Below are positions 34,829 to 43,394 of a DNA stretch of 64,000 nucleotides, piece after piece (within the stretch, counting starts at the first letter, position 1; each line of letters opens with the position of its first letter). The notes under the pieces are model-generated. The model had not been told where the DNA came from. It made no database searches and worked only from the letters and a program-made list of their open reading frames with translations. The stretch comes from Jiella endophytica (lineage in GTDB: Bacteria; Pseudomonadota; Alphaproteobacteria; Rhizobiales; Rhizobiaceae). Where the stretch lies: positions 434,001 to 498,000 of the forward strand of contig NZ_SOZD01000001.1 in NCBI RefSeq assembly GCF_004519335.1. The letters are read 5' to 3'. The position numbers and the translations under genes are program-made.

Positions 34829-36064
34829 TCAGGCCTTTCCGGGAACGCTGGGGCGGCCGGTCGCGAAGGTTCGGAAGTCCTGCGCGAGCTTGGCGATGCC
34901 CTGGAGAATGAGAAGGAAGGCGCCGACGACGATCGCCCATTTGAACGGCCAGTAGGTGAGCTGCCATTCGGTGAAGGAGACCTCGTTCACCCGCGTCGCA
35001 TCGACGGCGAAGATCCAGCCGGTGACCAGCAGCACCCCGGCGAAGATGAAGAAGAACACCGAAGTGAGAATGTCGGCGAGGGCTTTCCGGCGTGGCGACA
35101 GCGGCGCATAGAAGATGTCGACCCGCACATGGCTCTCGCTGAGCATCGCATAGGCTCCCATGATCAGGTACTGCATCCCGAACATGAGATACATGCCCTC
35201 ATGGGCCCAGTTGGTCGGCGAATTGAAGACATAGCGGGCGACGACTTCGTAGTAGTAGACGAAGACGGCGATCACCGCCCAATAGGAGACGAATTCGCCG
35301 GAATAAAAGGACAGGCGGTCGATCCAGCCGGTCCAGCCGGACGAGACGGTCGCGTAGTCCTTGGTGAATTCGCCGGACAGCGCCGGCAGAGGCTCGCCCT
35401 CGTCTTCGTCATCCTCTTCGATGAGGCGCCGGTTGGCGCGGCGCACCAGGAACGGCAACAGGATCGCGTCGATCACCACCAGAGCGAGGATCGCGGCAAA
35501 GGCGATGAACGCGACGATCTCCCAGAATCGGCGGTCGTCGCCGGAGCTCGCGGCGATCGCCTGCTGCTCCTGAAGATCGGCGCGGGCCTCCTCGAGCCGC
35601 GTTTTCGAGCTTTCGAGCCGCCGCTCCTCGCGCTGCAGGCGCCTCTCGGCCGCCTTCTTGGTGAAGGAGCCTTCCTCGGCCGCATCCACCTCGCTCTTCA
35701 GACTGGCAAGGGTTGCGTCGGCCTCGGCGATGCGCGGCTCTTCCCGCTCGATCGTGCCCTTCGACACCCGCACGATGTTGGCCGCGTCGGAATAGGTGGC
35801 GCGGGCCGTGCGCTGATGGGCATTGGCAAAGAGGATCGCGGCGAACAGCGGCAGGAAGATCAGCCCCCACCAGATGCTCTTCAGATAGAACCGGTGCAGG
35901 CCGAGCATGCCGCCGGTGATCAGCACGAAATAGGCGAGCGGCAGGGAATAGAGACGCTTGCCGCCGCTTCGTCCCCGCCGCGCCATGATCATCGCGACGA
36001 CGGGAAAGACGGCGAGCATCGTCCAGTACAGCCAGTGAGGCAGTACGAACGTCAGACTCGGCAT
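34829..36064 (-). CDS. TRAP small permease (DctQ) with extra TM2-like and coiled-coil N-terminal half
   Basis: A 411-residue protein, more than twice the usual 160-200 for DctQ. Residues about 235-400 are a normal DctQ with four helices (VIAVFVYYYEVVARYVFNSP, AHEGMYLMFGMQYLIMGAYA, ESHVRVDIFYAPLSPRRKAL, a last helix AIVVGAFLLILQGIAKLA). The N-terminal half is different: a helix at 8-26, a second at 42-54 followed by GLHRFYLKSIWWGLIFLPLF, which resembles a TM2 domain (G-x2-RFY), then a charged coiled coil (about 95-170) and another helix AFIAFAAILALVVIDAIL. The extension is in one frame with no stop. It could sense or tether; no frameshift is evident. Confidence 0.85.
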   Translation of the reverse strand: MPSLTFVLPHWLYWTMLAVFPVVAMIMARRGRSGGKRLYSLPLAYFVLITGGMLGLHRFYLKSIWWGLIFLPLFAAILFANAHQRTARATYSDAANIVRVSKGTIEREEPRIAEADATLASLKSEVDAAEEGSFTKKAAERRLQREERRLESSKTRLEEARADLQEQQAIAASSGDDRRFWEIVAFIAFAAILALVVIDAILLPFLVRRANRRLIEEDDEDEGEPLPALSGEFTKDYATVSSGWTGWIDRLSFYSGEFVSYWAVIAVFVYYYEVVARYVFNSPTNWAHEGMYLMFGMQYLIMGAYAMLSESHVRVDIFYAPLSPRRKALADILTSVFFFIFAGVLLVTGWIFAVDATRVNEVSFTEWQLTYWPFKWAIVVGAFLLILQGIAKLAQDFRTFATGRPSVPGKA

Positions 36065-36102
36065 GGGTTCGGTCCTGGTCGGAGAAGGAAAGACATGGTG
36101 AG

Positions 36103-36169
36103 GGCGCCGGCCGCCCCGAAGACCCGGAGCGGTGTTTGCCCGTTCCGGATCCTCTGGACGGCCGGCGCC
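36103..36169 (-). other. Inverted repeat between dctP and dctQ
   Basis: Arms GGCGCCGGCCG (36103-36113) and CGGCCGGCGCC (36159-36169), 11 bp perfect, 45 nt apart, in the 127-nt gap after dctP. In TRAP and ABC operons such stem-loops often protect the receptor mRNA so that it exceeds the permease mRNA; that role is inferred. Confidence 0.4.
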
Positions 36170-36191
36170 GGCGTGTGGCGTCGCGCGAGGC

Positions 36192-37304
36192 TCAGAGGTT
36201 GGTCAGTTCCAGCCCCTCGAGCAGGCTCGGATCGACATAGCCGAGCGAGCCCGAGGTCATGTAGTCGAGCTGGATCTTGAAGATCTTCGCGGCGTTCTTG
36301 TCCTTGTTCGCCCAGTTGAACCAGATCGGCACGGCGACCTCGGTCATCAGGGCGACGTCGTCCTGGGTGAGGCGGGTGACCTCGGTGCCGTCGGCCTCGA
36401 ACTTCTTCCAGGCCTCCTGGTTGGCCTTCTGGATCGCCGCGTGATGCATGTCGGAATAGACATGCACTTCCATCTCGACGAACTGCTTCATCTCGGGCGA
36501 CAGCTTGTCCCACGCGGCCTTGCCGACTGTCAGGTCCATCAGGTCGACCGGCTGGTAGAGCGACATGAAGCCCGGAGGGCCCATGGAGATGTATTTGGTC
36601 ACCTGGCTGAAGCCGAGGGCGTAGTTCACCGCCGGGCCGGTATAGTCGGCGACGTCGATGGTGCCCTTCTCCAGCGCCGGGAAGATTTCCGATCCCGGCA
36701 GCACGGTGGTCTTGGCGCCGAGCGCCTGGAACACCTCGGCGACCATGCCGCCCGGAAGGCGCATCTTGCGGTCGCGGAAGTCGTCGATGGAGCGGATCGG
36801 CACCTTCGAATGGATGATGTTGGCGTCGTGCTGGATCGGGCCGACGAAATACATGCCCTGTTCGGCATAGAGCTCGCGGGTGATCTCAAGGCCGCCGAGG
36901 CCGTAATAGAAGGTGTCGAATTCGTGCGGGTTTCTGAGGCCGAGCGGATAGGAGGTGAGGAACACCGCCGCCGGGATGATCCCTTGCGCGTAGATGGTGA
37001 AGGGGTTTACCGCCTCGAGCACGCCGTTCTTCACCGCGTCGAAGAGCTGGAAGTCGCCGACGACGTCGTTGGCGCCGAAGGGCGTGAACTCCAATTCGCC
37101 GCCGGTCTTCTCCTTGATCGAGCCGCACCAGTCCTTGAAGGTGGTCAGCCCGATGCCGCCCGGCCAGGACGTCTGCACCCGCCAGGTGGTCGTCTGGCCC
37201 TGCGCCCGAGCGACATGCGGCGCTGCCAGCGTTGCCGCAACTGTTCCACCGGCAACGACTGACTTGCCGAGAAATGCTCTTCGATCAATGCGTTGATTGC
37301 TCAA
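36192..37304 (-). CDS. TRAP transporter substrate-binding protein (DctP), Tat-exported
   Basis: A 370-residue periplasmic receptor. The N-terminus IDRRAFLGKSVVAGGTVAATLAAPHVARAQ (quoted in part in the family sense) carries a twin-arginine motif RRAFLGK, so export is probably by Tat. The mature part matches DctP-type receptors: WRVQTSWPGGIGLTTFKDWC, PFGANDVVGDFQLFDAV, DFRDRKMRLPGGM with the family's conserved arginine that binds substrate carboxylate, and GPPGFMSLYQPVDLMDL. The start is a TTG at 37304 with GGGAGG seven bases upstream. It heads the dctPQM operon. The ligand is probably an organic acid; the subgroup resembles receptors for keto- or aromatic acids, with low certainty. Confidence 0.9.
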   Translation of the reverse strand: MSNQRIDRRAFLGKSVVAGGTVAATLAAPHVARAQGQTTTWRVQTSWPGGIGLTTFKDWCGSIKEKTGGELEFTPFGANDVVGDFQLFDAVKNGVLEAVNPFTIYAQGIIPAAVFLTSYPLGLRNPHEFDTFYYGLGGLEITRELYAEQGMYFVGPIQHDANIIHSKVPIRSIDDFRDRKMRLPGGMVAEVFQALGAKTTVLPGSEIFPALEKGTIDVADYTGPAVNYALGFSQVTKYISMGPPGFMSLYQPVDLMDLTVGKAAWDKLSPEMKQFVEMEVHVYSDMHHAAIQKANQEAWKKFEADGTEVTRLTQDDVALMTEVAVPIWFNWANKDKNAAKIFKIQLDYMTSGSLGYVDPSLLEGLELTNL

Positions 37305-37649
37305 TATCGCCTCCCTTGGTCGCGAGTCGAAGCTGTTTTCCTCCCGGCTTCGACACCGATGGCCCGAGAGTAGAGTGAGAGGAGCGGCGGTGGCAACCGT
37401 CATTCGACTTTTGTCGAATGAACCGTCAGGGGAGAATTAGTCAGTTGTTGTGACTGATCTCTCGGGAAACGTCAGCCTGACTGCCGGAGTTCTTGTGAAG
37501 CTTCCGCCGCTTGAACGAGCATGCAGCGGCGAGAGACGGCTGCATCCGGCTGATGAACCTGGCGCTGCGCTTGGTTGCGGCCGAATATTTGACTCTCCCG
37601 GAAGGCGCAATAGGGTAAATTTGCCCGTTTAAATAGCATTGGTGGATCG
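37305..37649. other. Divergent intergenic region between dctP and a lipoprotein gene
   Basis: A 345-nt gap with no gene. It holds the promoter of the TRAP operon (leftward), the 20-bp palindrome at 37401-37420 and the promoter of the lipoprotein gene (rightward, in the AT-richer part 37575-37640, e.g. AATATTTGACTCTCC and GGGTAAATTTGCCCGTTTAAAT). Confidence 0.45.
37401..37420. promoter_or_regulatory. Perfect palindrome, candidate operator of the TRAP operon
   Basis: CATTCGACTTTTGTCGAATG: 8-bp perfect arms around TTTT, about 97 nt upstream of the dctP start. The size and spacing fit a dimeric repressor such as a GntR- or IclR-type protein, but no regulator gene is adjacent. Confidence 0.5.
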
Positions 37650-38039
37650 ATGAAACAGTTTTTGCTGATCGGGACCGTTCTGGTTCTCGCAGGTTGCCAA
37701 ACAGGCTCTGCGCCGGCGCCCAATGGGTCCTACACGGAAAAATTCGTCGGGAGTTGGACCTGCAAATGGCGTGGTCGACGAGACGCACGTCTCGAACTTA
37801 CTGATGCAGGCAACGGCATCATAAAAGGCATATATACTGCAGGTCCGGAACCGCTTTACAACCAGATGGAAACCAGACAACTGTCGTTTACGGACGATGT
37901 GAGTGATGGGACGCTCGACTTTGGCCGGTCCACGACGATGAGCGGGTCTATCGTCACTCCGGATATCTTGCGGGTTGTACAAACGACGACGCGAAACACG
38001 ACGCGAGAGTGCGACTTCTTCCGAGTTGCGGGCTCATGA
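37650..38039 (+). CDS. Small lipoprotein of unknown function
   Basis: A 129-residue predicted lipoprotein with a clear lipobox (LVLAGC, acylated Cys at residue 16). The mature part begins QTGSAPAPNG and then holds a compact domain EKFVGSWTCKWRGRRDARLELTD ending in TRECDFFRVAGS; the two later cysteines (W-T-C and E-C-D) could form a disulfide. The pattern GSWxCxW and a beta-rich outline resemble small lipocalin-like envelope proteins, but I cannot place it in a named family. It stands alone between the TRAP locus and tRNA-Met. Start ATG is followed by a normal signal sequence; the upstream GGTGGATCG is a weak ribosome-binding site. Confidence 0.7.
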   Translation: MKQFLLIGTVLVLAGCQTGSAPAPNGSYTEKFVGSWTCKWRGRRDARLELTDAGNGIIKGIYTAGPEPLYNQMETRQLSFTDDVSDGTLDFGRSTTMSGSIVTPDILRVVQTTTRNTTRECDFFRVAGS

Positions 38040-38136
38040 TCAACCGCGCTGCTGAATAGGCGCGTGCATTGGCCGGAGAATGCGCGGCGAAACCTTTCGC
38101 GCCGTGACTCTATGCTTCAACAGACTTGTTGAGTCT

Positions 38137-38213
38137 TGGTAGCGGAGGAGGGACTTGAACCCCCGACACGCGGATTATGATTCCGCTGCTCTAACCAACT
38201 GAGCTACTCCGCC
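38137..38213 (-). tRNA. tRNA-Met (CAU), elongator type
   Basis: A 77-nt cloverleaf on the minus strand with encoded CCA. Acceptor GGCGGAG/CTCCGCT (G1-U72), D arm GCTCAGTTGGTTAGAGC, anticodon stem GCGGA/TCCGC with loop ATCATAA (anticodon CAT), T arm GGGGGTTCAAGTCCCTC. The paired first base and lack of the three G-C pairs of initiator anticodon stems indicate the elongator; an ile2 lysidine tRNA is less likely. Confidence 0.93.
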
Positions 38214-38563
38214 GCCGGCGCCGCTTCGCATGCGGCGACGCGGCGATATACGAAGGCGATGCTCGGCCTGTCAATGGCTTTGCGCCGACCGAGCGCGCAT
38301 CCTTTGGGACGGGAGGTCGTCAGCCACGCAGAAGTGCCGCCCGTGGCCTCGGCATGGCTCCATCGGCGCGCCAGGGTGGCGCGGCGAAGCGCAACGACGA
38401 AGCCACAGCCGGCCGGGGGCTGCAGCCCCGCCTTTCACGCAGGAGACATGCTGGCGATCGAGCCGCGCCCGAGACAATCGCCGGCTGGCCGTGAACTCTT
38501 CATTCCGGCGGCTCGTCGGCAATGAAGACAAATCGCGCAACTTTTACGGCCAGGCTGGCCGCC
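38214..38563. other. Intergenic stretch after tRNA-Met, no gene seen
   Basis: A 350-nt gap with no supported gene. It includes the palindrome GGGGCTGCAGCCCC (38416-38429), too short for a terminator call. The tRNA promoter must lie in 38214-38260. Frames open here have no recognisable content. Confidence 0.4.
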
Positions 38564-39484
38564 TCACTCCACCTTCAGCGGCTCGTCCCATCGCGTGACG
38601 ATGACGGTGCTCTCGATCGGCGAGAGCAGTTCCGGCGCCGTCACCAGCTGGCGAACGCCGTGGGAGTGATCCTCCTTGAAGACGTTGCCCTCCTCGGCCC
38701 AGCGATAGAGCGAGGCGATGTCGAGGCGGGCGCATTGCGGCCTGACGCTCCAGGTCACCTGCAGCGGCGAGCAGATCGATTCGGTGTATTTCGGCCCGGT
38801 GGTCGAGCCGGCATAGACGACCGGCTCGCCGGTCCCCTCCGGCAGCGTCATCGGCTGATGGTAGCCTTCGCTCGTGTGGCCGCGATAGGTGAAGTCGGCA
38901 AAGTCGAGGGCCTCCGGATCGTTGACCAGGAGAAAGGTCTGCGCCTCGACCCGCAGCGCCGGGTTGGAGCAGGTCTCGCTGAGGCAGGAGCCGAGCCCCT
39001 GGCCCGGCATGACGGCGCAGGAGGAGAACACCCAGTGGACCTCGATCGTGTCGCCGGGCTTCACCCCCTTGAACGCGCCGAAGCCGTGGGCGGGGTCCTT
39101 CAGCTCCTCGGCGGTGAGCTGGTCGCCGTCGTTGCACTTGTAGCCGCCATGGTCGCCCGGTCCGGCGAAGACCGAGAAGCCCGGCCCTTTGTGCTCGGCA
39201 TTGGTGTGGGTGTGGATGTTGCAGAGATTGAGCGTCTTGGTGGACGGCGCCCGGGCGAAGATGCGCTCGTTGAGGCCTTCGAGCGAGCCGATGTCGCGCG
39301 GCGACTGCGGGCCGAATCCCTTGCAGAGCCCGGCCGGCGCGGCCTCCGCCTCGACGGTCTCGGTCTCCATCGGTGCGGGATGGGACGCCCCGTGGCCGCC
39401 TCCCTCCGCATGGACAGACAGCGTCGGTGCGAAGAACAGATATGCGAAGCATATCGTATTTGAAGCAAATCGCGTCGTTTTCAA
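38564..39484 (-). CDS. Secreted delta-class-like carbonic anhydrase
   Basis: A 306-residue exported protein (signal peptide ICFAYLFFAPTLSVHAE) resembling proteobacterial proteins annotated as delta-class carbonic anhydrases. Characteristic stretches: GLCKGFGPQSPRDI, LNLCNIHTHTNAEHKG with candidate zinc histidines, GYKCNDGDQLT, PGDTIEVHWVFSSC with another histidine, SCLSETCSNPALRVEAQTFLLVND and EDHSHGVRQLVT. At least eight cysteines suggest several disulfides. It would hydrate carbon dioxide in the periplasm. The name rests on my memory of the family, so confidence is moderate. The start TTG 39484 has GGGAG nine bases upstream; an out-of-frame ATG at 39489 is ignored. Confidence 0.7.
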   Translation of the reverse strand: MKTTRFASNTICFAYLFFAPTLSVHAEGGGHGASHPAPMETETVEAEAAPAGLCKGFGPQSPRDIGSLEGLNERIFARAPSTKTLNLCNIHTHTNAEHKGPGFSVFAGPGDHGGYKCNDGDQLTAEELKDPAHGFGAFKGVKPGDTIEVHWVFSSCAVMPGQGLGSCLSETCSNPALRVEAQTFLLVNDPEALDFADFTYRGHTSEGYHQPMTLPEGTGEPVVYAGSTTGPKYTESICSPLQVTWSVRPQCARLDIASLYRWAEEGNVFKEDHSHGVRQLVTAPELLSPIESTVIVTRWDEPLKVE

Positions 39485-39645
39485 CGCATCGATCTCCCGC
39501 CTGTTCCGGAGTCTTGGCCGGTAGAGACAGGATCTACGTGAGCGGGATTAGAAAAATCTTGCAGGCGGCGGGAAAATTGTTTTGGCGGCGGCTAAAATTG
39601 CTTCCGCCGACCATCCGTGAGCGCGCCGCTTCTGGCTTGAGGCGT

Positions 39646-39675
39646 GCCCGCCGCGGCGTCGGCGCCGCGGCGGGC
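39646..39675 (-). terminator. Hairpin after the ABC transporter operon
   Basis: A perfect 13-bp stem GCCCGCCGCGGCG (39646-39658) / CGCCGCGGCGGGC (39663-39675) with a 4-nt loop, 20 nt past the end of the substrate-binding gene. No T-run follows on the minus strand. Confidence 0.55.
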
Positions 39676-39694
39676 CGGGGCACCCCACTCGGCG

Positions 39695-40756
39695 TTACTC
39701 GCCGACCTTCGGCATCCAATCGGGGCTGGCGACGTCGGTCGAGGCGAACTGCGGTAGTTTCTGAGAAAGCTCCTCCATGTTCTTGATATCGCTTTCAAGA
39801 AGCATGTCACGGGTGACCAGGGTCGGCGGCACGACGACATTGTGGCCGGGATCCTCTCCGGCAAGCAGCATCGCCAGCGCCCTGACCGAGACTTCGCCGA
39901 TCAGCTGCGGATTGGTCGCCGCCGTCGCCACCCAGGCGCTCGGATCCTCGCGCATCGCCTGAATGTCGGCGGTCGAGATGTCGGCGCTGTAGATCTTGAT
40001 GTCGGACGACAGTCCGGCCTCGTCGACGGCGATCTTCACGCCCTTGGCGAACTCGTCATAGGGAGCGAAGACGACGGTGACGCCGGGATTGGCGCGCAGC
40101 ACGGCGGAGGCCTGGTTGGCGACGGAATTGGCGATCGGATTGTCGAGCGTGCCGAACTGCGCCACCTCCTCGATGCCGGAATACTTCCCCTTGAACGTCT
40201 TCCAGGTCTCGTCGCGCCGGTCGAGCGGGGCGATGCCCGGAACGTAGACATAGGCGGCCTGGAAGGCCTCGCCATTGTCCTTCACCGCCTGTTCGAGGGC
40301 GAGGCGGGCGAGATCGCGGTCGCTCTGCTCGATCTGCGGTACCTTGTCGTTCTGTACGTCGACGTCGAAGGCGACGACCTTGATGCCGGCGTCGACGGCG
40401 CGCTGGACGGCGGCGGTCATCGATTCCGTCAGACCATGCTGGACGACGATGCCGTCGACGCCGAGGGCGATCGCCTGATCGACCATGTCGGCCTGGAGCG
40501 CTGCGTCCTGGCGGGAATCGAGGACGCGCAGCTCGACGCCGAGAGCCTTGGCCTGCTCCTGCGCACCGGTGAGATAGGCCTGGAAGAAGTCGCCGGTCGA
40601 CAGATAGCGCACGAGGGCGATCGAGACCTTCTCCGGCTGGTCGAAGGGGGCGGGCTTGTCCGCCGCCATGGCCGGCAGGCCGCCGAGCATCAGCGCCGTG
40701 GCGCCGCCGATGACGAGCCGCGTGAAGCGGCGCCGCGTCAGTTTCATCATGTCCAT
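39695..40756 (-). CDS. Sugar-type ABC substrate-binding protein, probable methylthioribose receptor
   Basis: A 353-residue periplasmic receptor of the ribose/galactose group (periplasmic_binding_4). Twin-arginine-like signal TRRRFTRLVIGGATALMLGGLPAMAAD; then KVSIALVRYLSTGDFFQAY, LGVDGIVVQHGLTE and AGIKVVAFDVDVQND, the sugar-binding hinge region. It is last in the ABC operon (ATPase, permease, receptor), an unusual order since receptors normally come first. Because the operon diverges from mtnK-mtnA, the likely ligand is 5-methylthioribose; this is context inference. ATG 40756 follows GGGAGGAAAAGAC. Confidence 0.85.
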   Translation of the reverse strand: MDMMKLTRRRFTRLVIGGATALMLGGLPAMAADKPAPFDQPEKVSIALVRYLSTGDFFQAYLTGAQEQAKALGVELRVLDSRQDAALQADMVDQAIALGVDGIVVQHGLTESMTAAVQRAVDAGIKVVAFDVDVQNDKVPQIEQSDRDLARLALEQAVKDNGEAFQAAYVYVPGIAPLDRRDETWKTFKGKYSGIEEVAQFGTLDNPIANSVANQASAVLRANPGVTVVFAPYDEFAKGVKIAVDEAGLSSDIKIYSADISTADIQAMREDPSAWVATAATNPQLIGEVSVRALAMLLAGEDPGHNVVVPPTLVTRDMLLESDIKNMEELSQKLPQFASTDVASPDWMPKVGE

Positions 40757-40815
40757 GTCTTTTCCTCCCGAATGATGCCGGGCCAATCCGCCCGGGTAAC
40801 GTCGATCGATCCCGT

Positions 40816-41805
40816 TCAGCGCTCTCCCGGGCGCGTCATCGAGAATGTGAAGAGCAGGGCGACGACGAGCACGGCGCCCTTCACCGCGTCCTGGGTGTAA
40901 TAGGGGGCATTCATCATCGTCAGACCCTGCAGGAGCATGCCGACGAACAGCGCGCCGACCAGCGTCCCGAAGGCGTTCGGCTTGGCCGCCCCGAGGACGG
41001 CAAAGCCGATCAGCGCCGCGGCGACGGCGTCGAGCAGCAGGCTGTTGCCGGAGGAGACGTCGCCGCGCCCGACCCGGGCCGCGAGCAGGATGCCGCCGAC
41101 CGAGGCGAAGCCGCCGGAGATCATGTAGGCGGCGATCTTGTAGCGCTCGACCGGGGCACCGGCGAGGCGGCTCGCCTGCTGGTTCGAGCCGATGGCGTAC
41201 ATCACCCGGCCCCAGCGGGTGAATTCGAGAAAGACGAAGATCGCCACCCCGAGCGCCAGCATGACGACGACCGAGACCGGCAGGACGTCAAACAGCCGGG
41301 CCCGGCCAAGCGACAGGAAGCTCGGATCGAAGCTCCCCGTCGCGGTCGTGCCGTCGGGCAGCGTCATGCCGCGGGCGATGGAGCGCCCCGCTGTCGGCAC
41401 CAGCTGCAGGCCGAGCAGGAGGAACATCGTGCCGAGCGTCGCCAGGAGGTCCGGGATGCGGCCATAGACGATGATGACGCCGTTGAAGAGCCCGGCGAGC
41501 AGGCCGAAGCCGATGCACAGCGCCACCGTCTCGGCCGTGCCCCAGCCCCAGATCACCATGGCGTAGGAGGCGGCCATCATCGACGAAGCCGCCACCGAGC
41601 CGATCGACAGGTCGAAGCCGCCGACGACGAGTGTGCCGGTCACGCCGAGCGCCAGGATGGCGGTGATCGAGACCGACTGGAAGACGAAGATGAGGGAGCG
41701 CAGCGACAGGAAGGCCGGCTGCGCCGCATAGAAGAACACGGCCAGCGCGACGAGCAGCACGAAGAAGCCGTAGCGGATGGAAAGGTCACGGACGGCAAGG
41801 GTCAT
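40816..41805 (-). CDS. ABC sugar permease (RbsC type)
   Basis: A 329-residue permease with about ten helices: FFVLLVALAVFFYAAQPAFLS, GVTGTLVVGGFDLSIGSVAASS (family motif GGIDLSxG as GGFDLSIG), FNGVIIVYGRIPDLLATLGTM, VMYAIGSNQQASRLAG with the EAA-like contact for the ATPase, and a final VKGAVLVVALLFTFS. As in RbsC, the same polypeptide forms a homodimer. The ATG at 41805 overlaps the stop of the ATPase gene (ATGA), showing coupling. It would carry the sugar across the inner membrane. Confidence 0.9.
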   Translation of the reverse strand: MTLAVRDLSIRYGFFVLLVALAVFFYAAQPAFLSLRSLIFVFQSVSITAILALGVTGTLVVGGFDLSIGSVAASSMMAASYAMVIWGWGTAETVALCIGFGLLAGLFNGVIIVYGRIPDLLATLGTMFLLLGLQLVPTAGRSIARGMTLPDGTTATGSFDPSFLSLGRARLFDVLPVSVVVMLALGVAIFVFLEFTRWGRVMYAIGSNQQASRLAGAPVERYKIAAYMISGGFASVGGILLAARVGRGDVSSGNSLLLDAVAAALIGFAVLGAAKPNAFGTLVGALFVGMLLQGLTMMNAPYYTQDAVKGAVLVVALLFTFSMTRPGER

Positions 41806-43349
41806 CCGGCGGTACTCTCGAGACGCGTGGAGGAATGGTCGGCTTCGCCGGCGACCTCGGCGACGAGCCGCGCAAGGTCGAGCTCTCGGCCGGCGCGGTG
41901 GTCGCCGACGATGGTGTGGTCGGACATCACGAGGATGCGGTCGGCGACCTCGACGGCCTCGTCGATCTCGGTGACGAGCACCAGCGTGGCGCGGTCCGCC
42001 GCCGTCTCCCGCAGCCGCCGGGCGATGTCGCCGCGCGCCCTGATGTCGACGCCCTGGAACGGCTCGTCGAGGATCAGGAGCTTCGAGGCTTGCGACAGCC
42101 AGCGCCCGACGACGACCTTCTGCTGGTTGCCGCCCGAAAGCGTCGCCATGGCATCGGCCTCGCCGCGGCAGACGATCGACAGGTCGGCGATGGTGCGCCG
42201 GGCCCGCCGGCGCTCCACGGCGCGGTCGATGAATCCGGCGCGCGAGCGGCGCTTCAGGAACGGCAAAGAGAGGTTGCGGGCGATGTCGAAGGCCGGCACC
42301 AAGGAACTGGTTGCGCGGTCCTTGGCGGCCATGAAGACGCCGGCCTCGATCGCCGCCCGGCTGGTCTTCGGCCGGTAGGGGGCCCCCGTCAGCTGCATTT
42401 CGCCGGCAGCGGGCCGGCGGGCGCCGAAGATCACCTCTGCGAGCCGGCTCTTGCCGGTGCCGACGAGGCCGGTGATGGCGGTGACCTCGCCGGCCTTCAG
42501 GGCGAAGGAGAACGGCCGCGACCAGTGGGTCAGCTGCAGATCGCGGACGGCAAAGACCGGCTCGGTGCCGAACCGACGCTCGGCGCCGCCGCGGGCAATG
42601 GTCTCGCCGAGCATCGCCGTTACCGCTGCCTCGTAGTCGAGCGGCGGGCGGAACTCGCCGGTGATGCGCCCGTCGCGCAGCGTGACGATGCGGTCCGCGA
42701 GGCGGCGGATGTCGGACATGCGGTGGGTGATGTAGAGGATCGCGACGCCGCGCGCCTTCAGCATCTCGACGATGCCGAACAGCCGCTCGGCTTCGCGCTG
42801 CGACAGCGACGACGTCGGCTCGTCGAGGACGAGAATCTTCGGCTCCTCGGCAAGCGCCCGGCAGATGGCGACGAGCTGGCGGTCGGCGAGGGGGATGTCC
42901 CGCGCCGGGCGGTCGAGCGGCAGCGACAGGCCGAGGATCGCCTGGATCGCATCGGCCTCGCGCCGTGCGCGCCGGGGCGTATGGAAGGCGCCCGCCTTGC
43001 CGGAGCAGAGCCTGTCGAGAAGAAGGTTCTGGGCGACCGAGAGATCGGCCGCCACGGCGTCGTTGATCTGCTGGTGGACGACGCAGAGGCCGCTCTCCAC
43101 CGCATCGACGGGCCTTGCCGGGGCGAAGGGGCGGCCTTCGAGCCGCATCTCGCCGGCATCGGGACGCAGCGCGCCGGCGACGATCTTCACGAGCGTCGAC
43201 TTGCCGGCGCCATTGGCGCCCATCAGAACCACGACCTCTCCCGCAGCGACTTCGAGATCGACGCTCTTCAGGACGCGGTTCGACGCGAACGCCCGCTCGA
43301 GCCCGGCGATCTCCAGCACGGTGCGGCCGCCAGGCCCGCCGTCGATCAT
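41802..43349 (-). CDS. Double-domain ABC sugar ATPase (RbsA type)
   Basis: A 515-residue ATPase with two ABC modules in tandem. Module 1: Walker A MGANGAGKST, signature region with DRQLVAICRALAEEP and Walker B ILVLDEPTSSLS. Module 2: degenerate Walker A TGLVGTGKSR, signature LSGGNQQKVVVGRWL and Walker B LLILDEPFQGVD. This asymmetric pair is normal for ribose/galactose importers. It is first in its operon, with GGGAGG upstream of ATG 43349, and diverges from mtnK. The ligand is inferred as methylthioribose from mtnK-mtnA next door. Confidence 0.92.
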   Translation of the reverse strand: MIDGGPGGRTVLEIAGLERAFASNRVLKSVDLEVAAGEVVVLMGANGAGKSTLVKIVAGALRPDAGEMRLEGRPFAPARPVDAVESGLCVVHQQINDAVAADLSVAQNLLLDRLCSGKAGAFHTPRRARREADAIQAILGLSLPLDRPARDIPLADRQLVAICRALAEEPKILVLDEPTSSLSQREAERLFGIVEMLKARGVAILYITHRMSDIRRLADRIVTLRDGRITGEFRPPLDYEAAVTAMLGETIARGGAERRFGTEPVFAVRDLQLTHWSRPFSFALKAGEVTAITGLVGTGKSRLAEVIFGARRPAAGEMQLTGAPYRPKTSRAAIEAGVFMAAKDRATSSLVPAFDIARNLSLPFLKRRSRAGFIDRAVERRRARRTIADLSIVCRGEADAMATLSGGNQQKVVVGRWLSQASKLLILDEPFQGVDIRARGDIARRLRETAADRATLVLVTEIDEAVEVADRILVMSDHTIVGDHRAGRELDLARLVAEVAGEADHSSTRLESTAG

Positions 43350-43394
43350 TCCACCCTTCCTCCCGGGCGCGACCCTTTGCCAGTTTCAGATTTA

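Noticed and set aside
33275-36280. A 1001-codon plus-strand frame across the TRAP genes
   Set aside because: Antisense to dctM and dctQ, which have clear motifs and ribosome-binding sites; the translation is low-complexity His/Asp/Arg.
38416-38429. Palindrome GGGGCTGCAGCCCC as terminator or operator
   Set aside because: Short, no T-run, far from any gene end, and of a kind expected by chance in GC-rich DNA.
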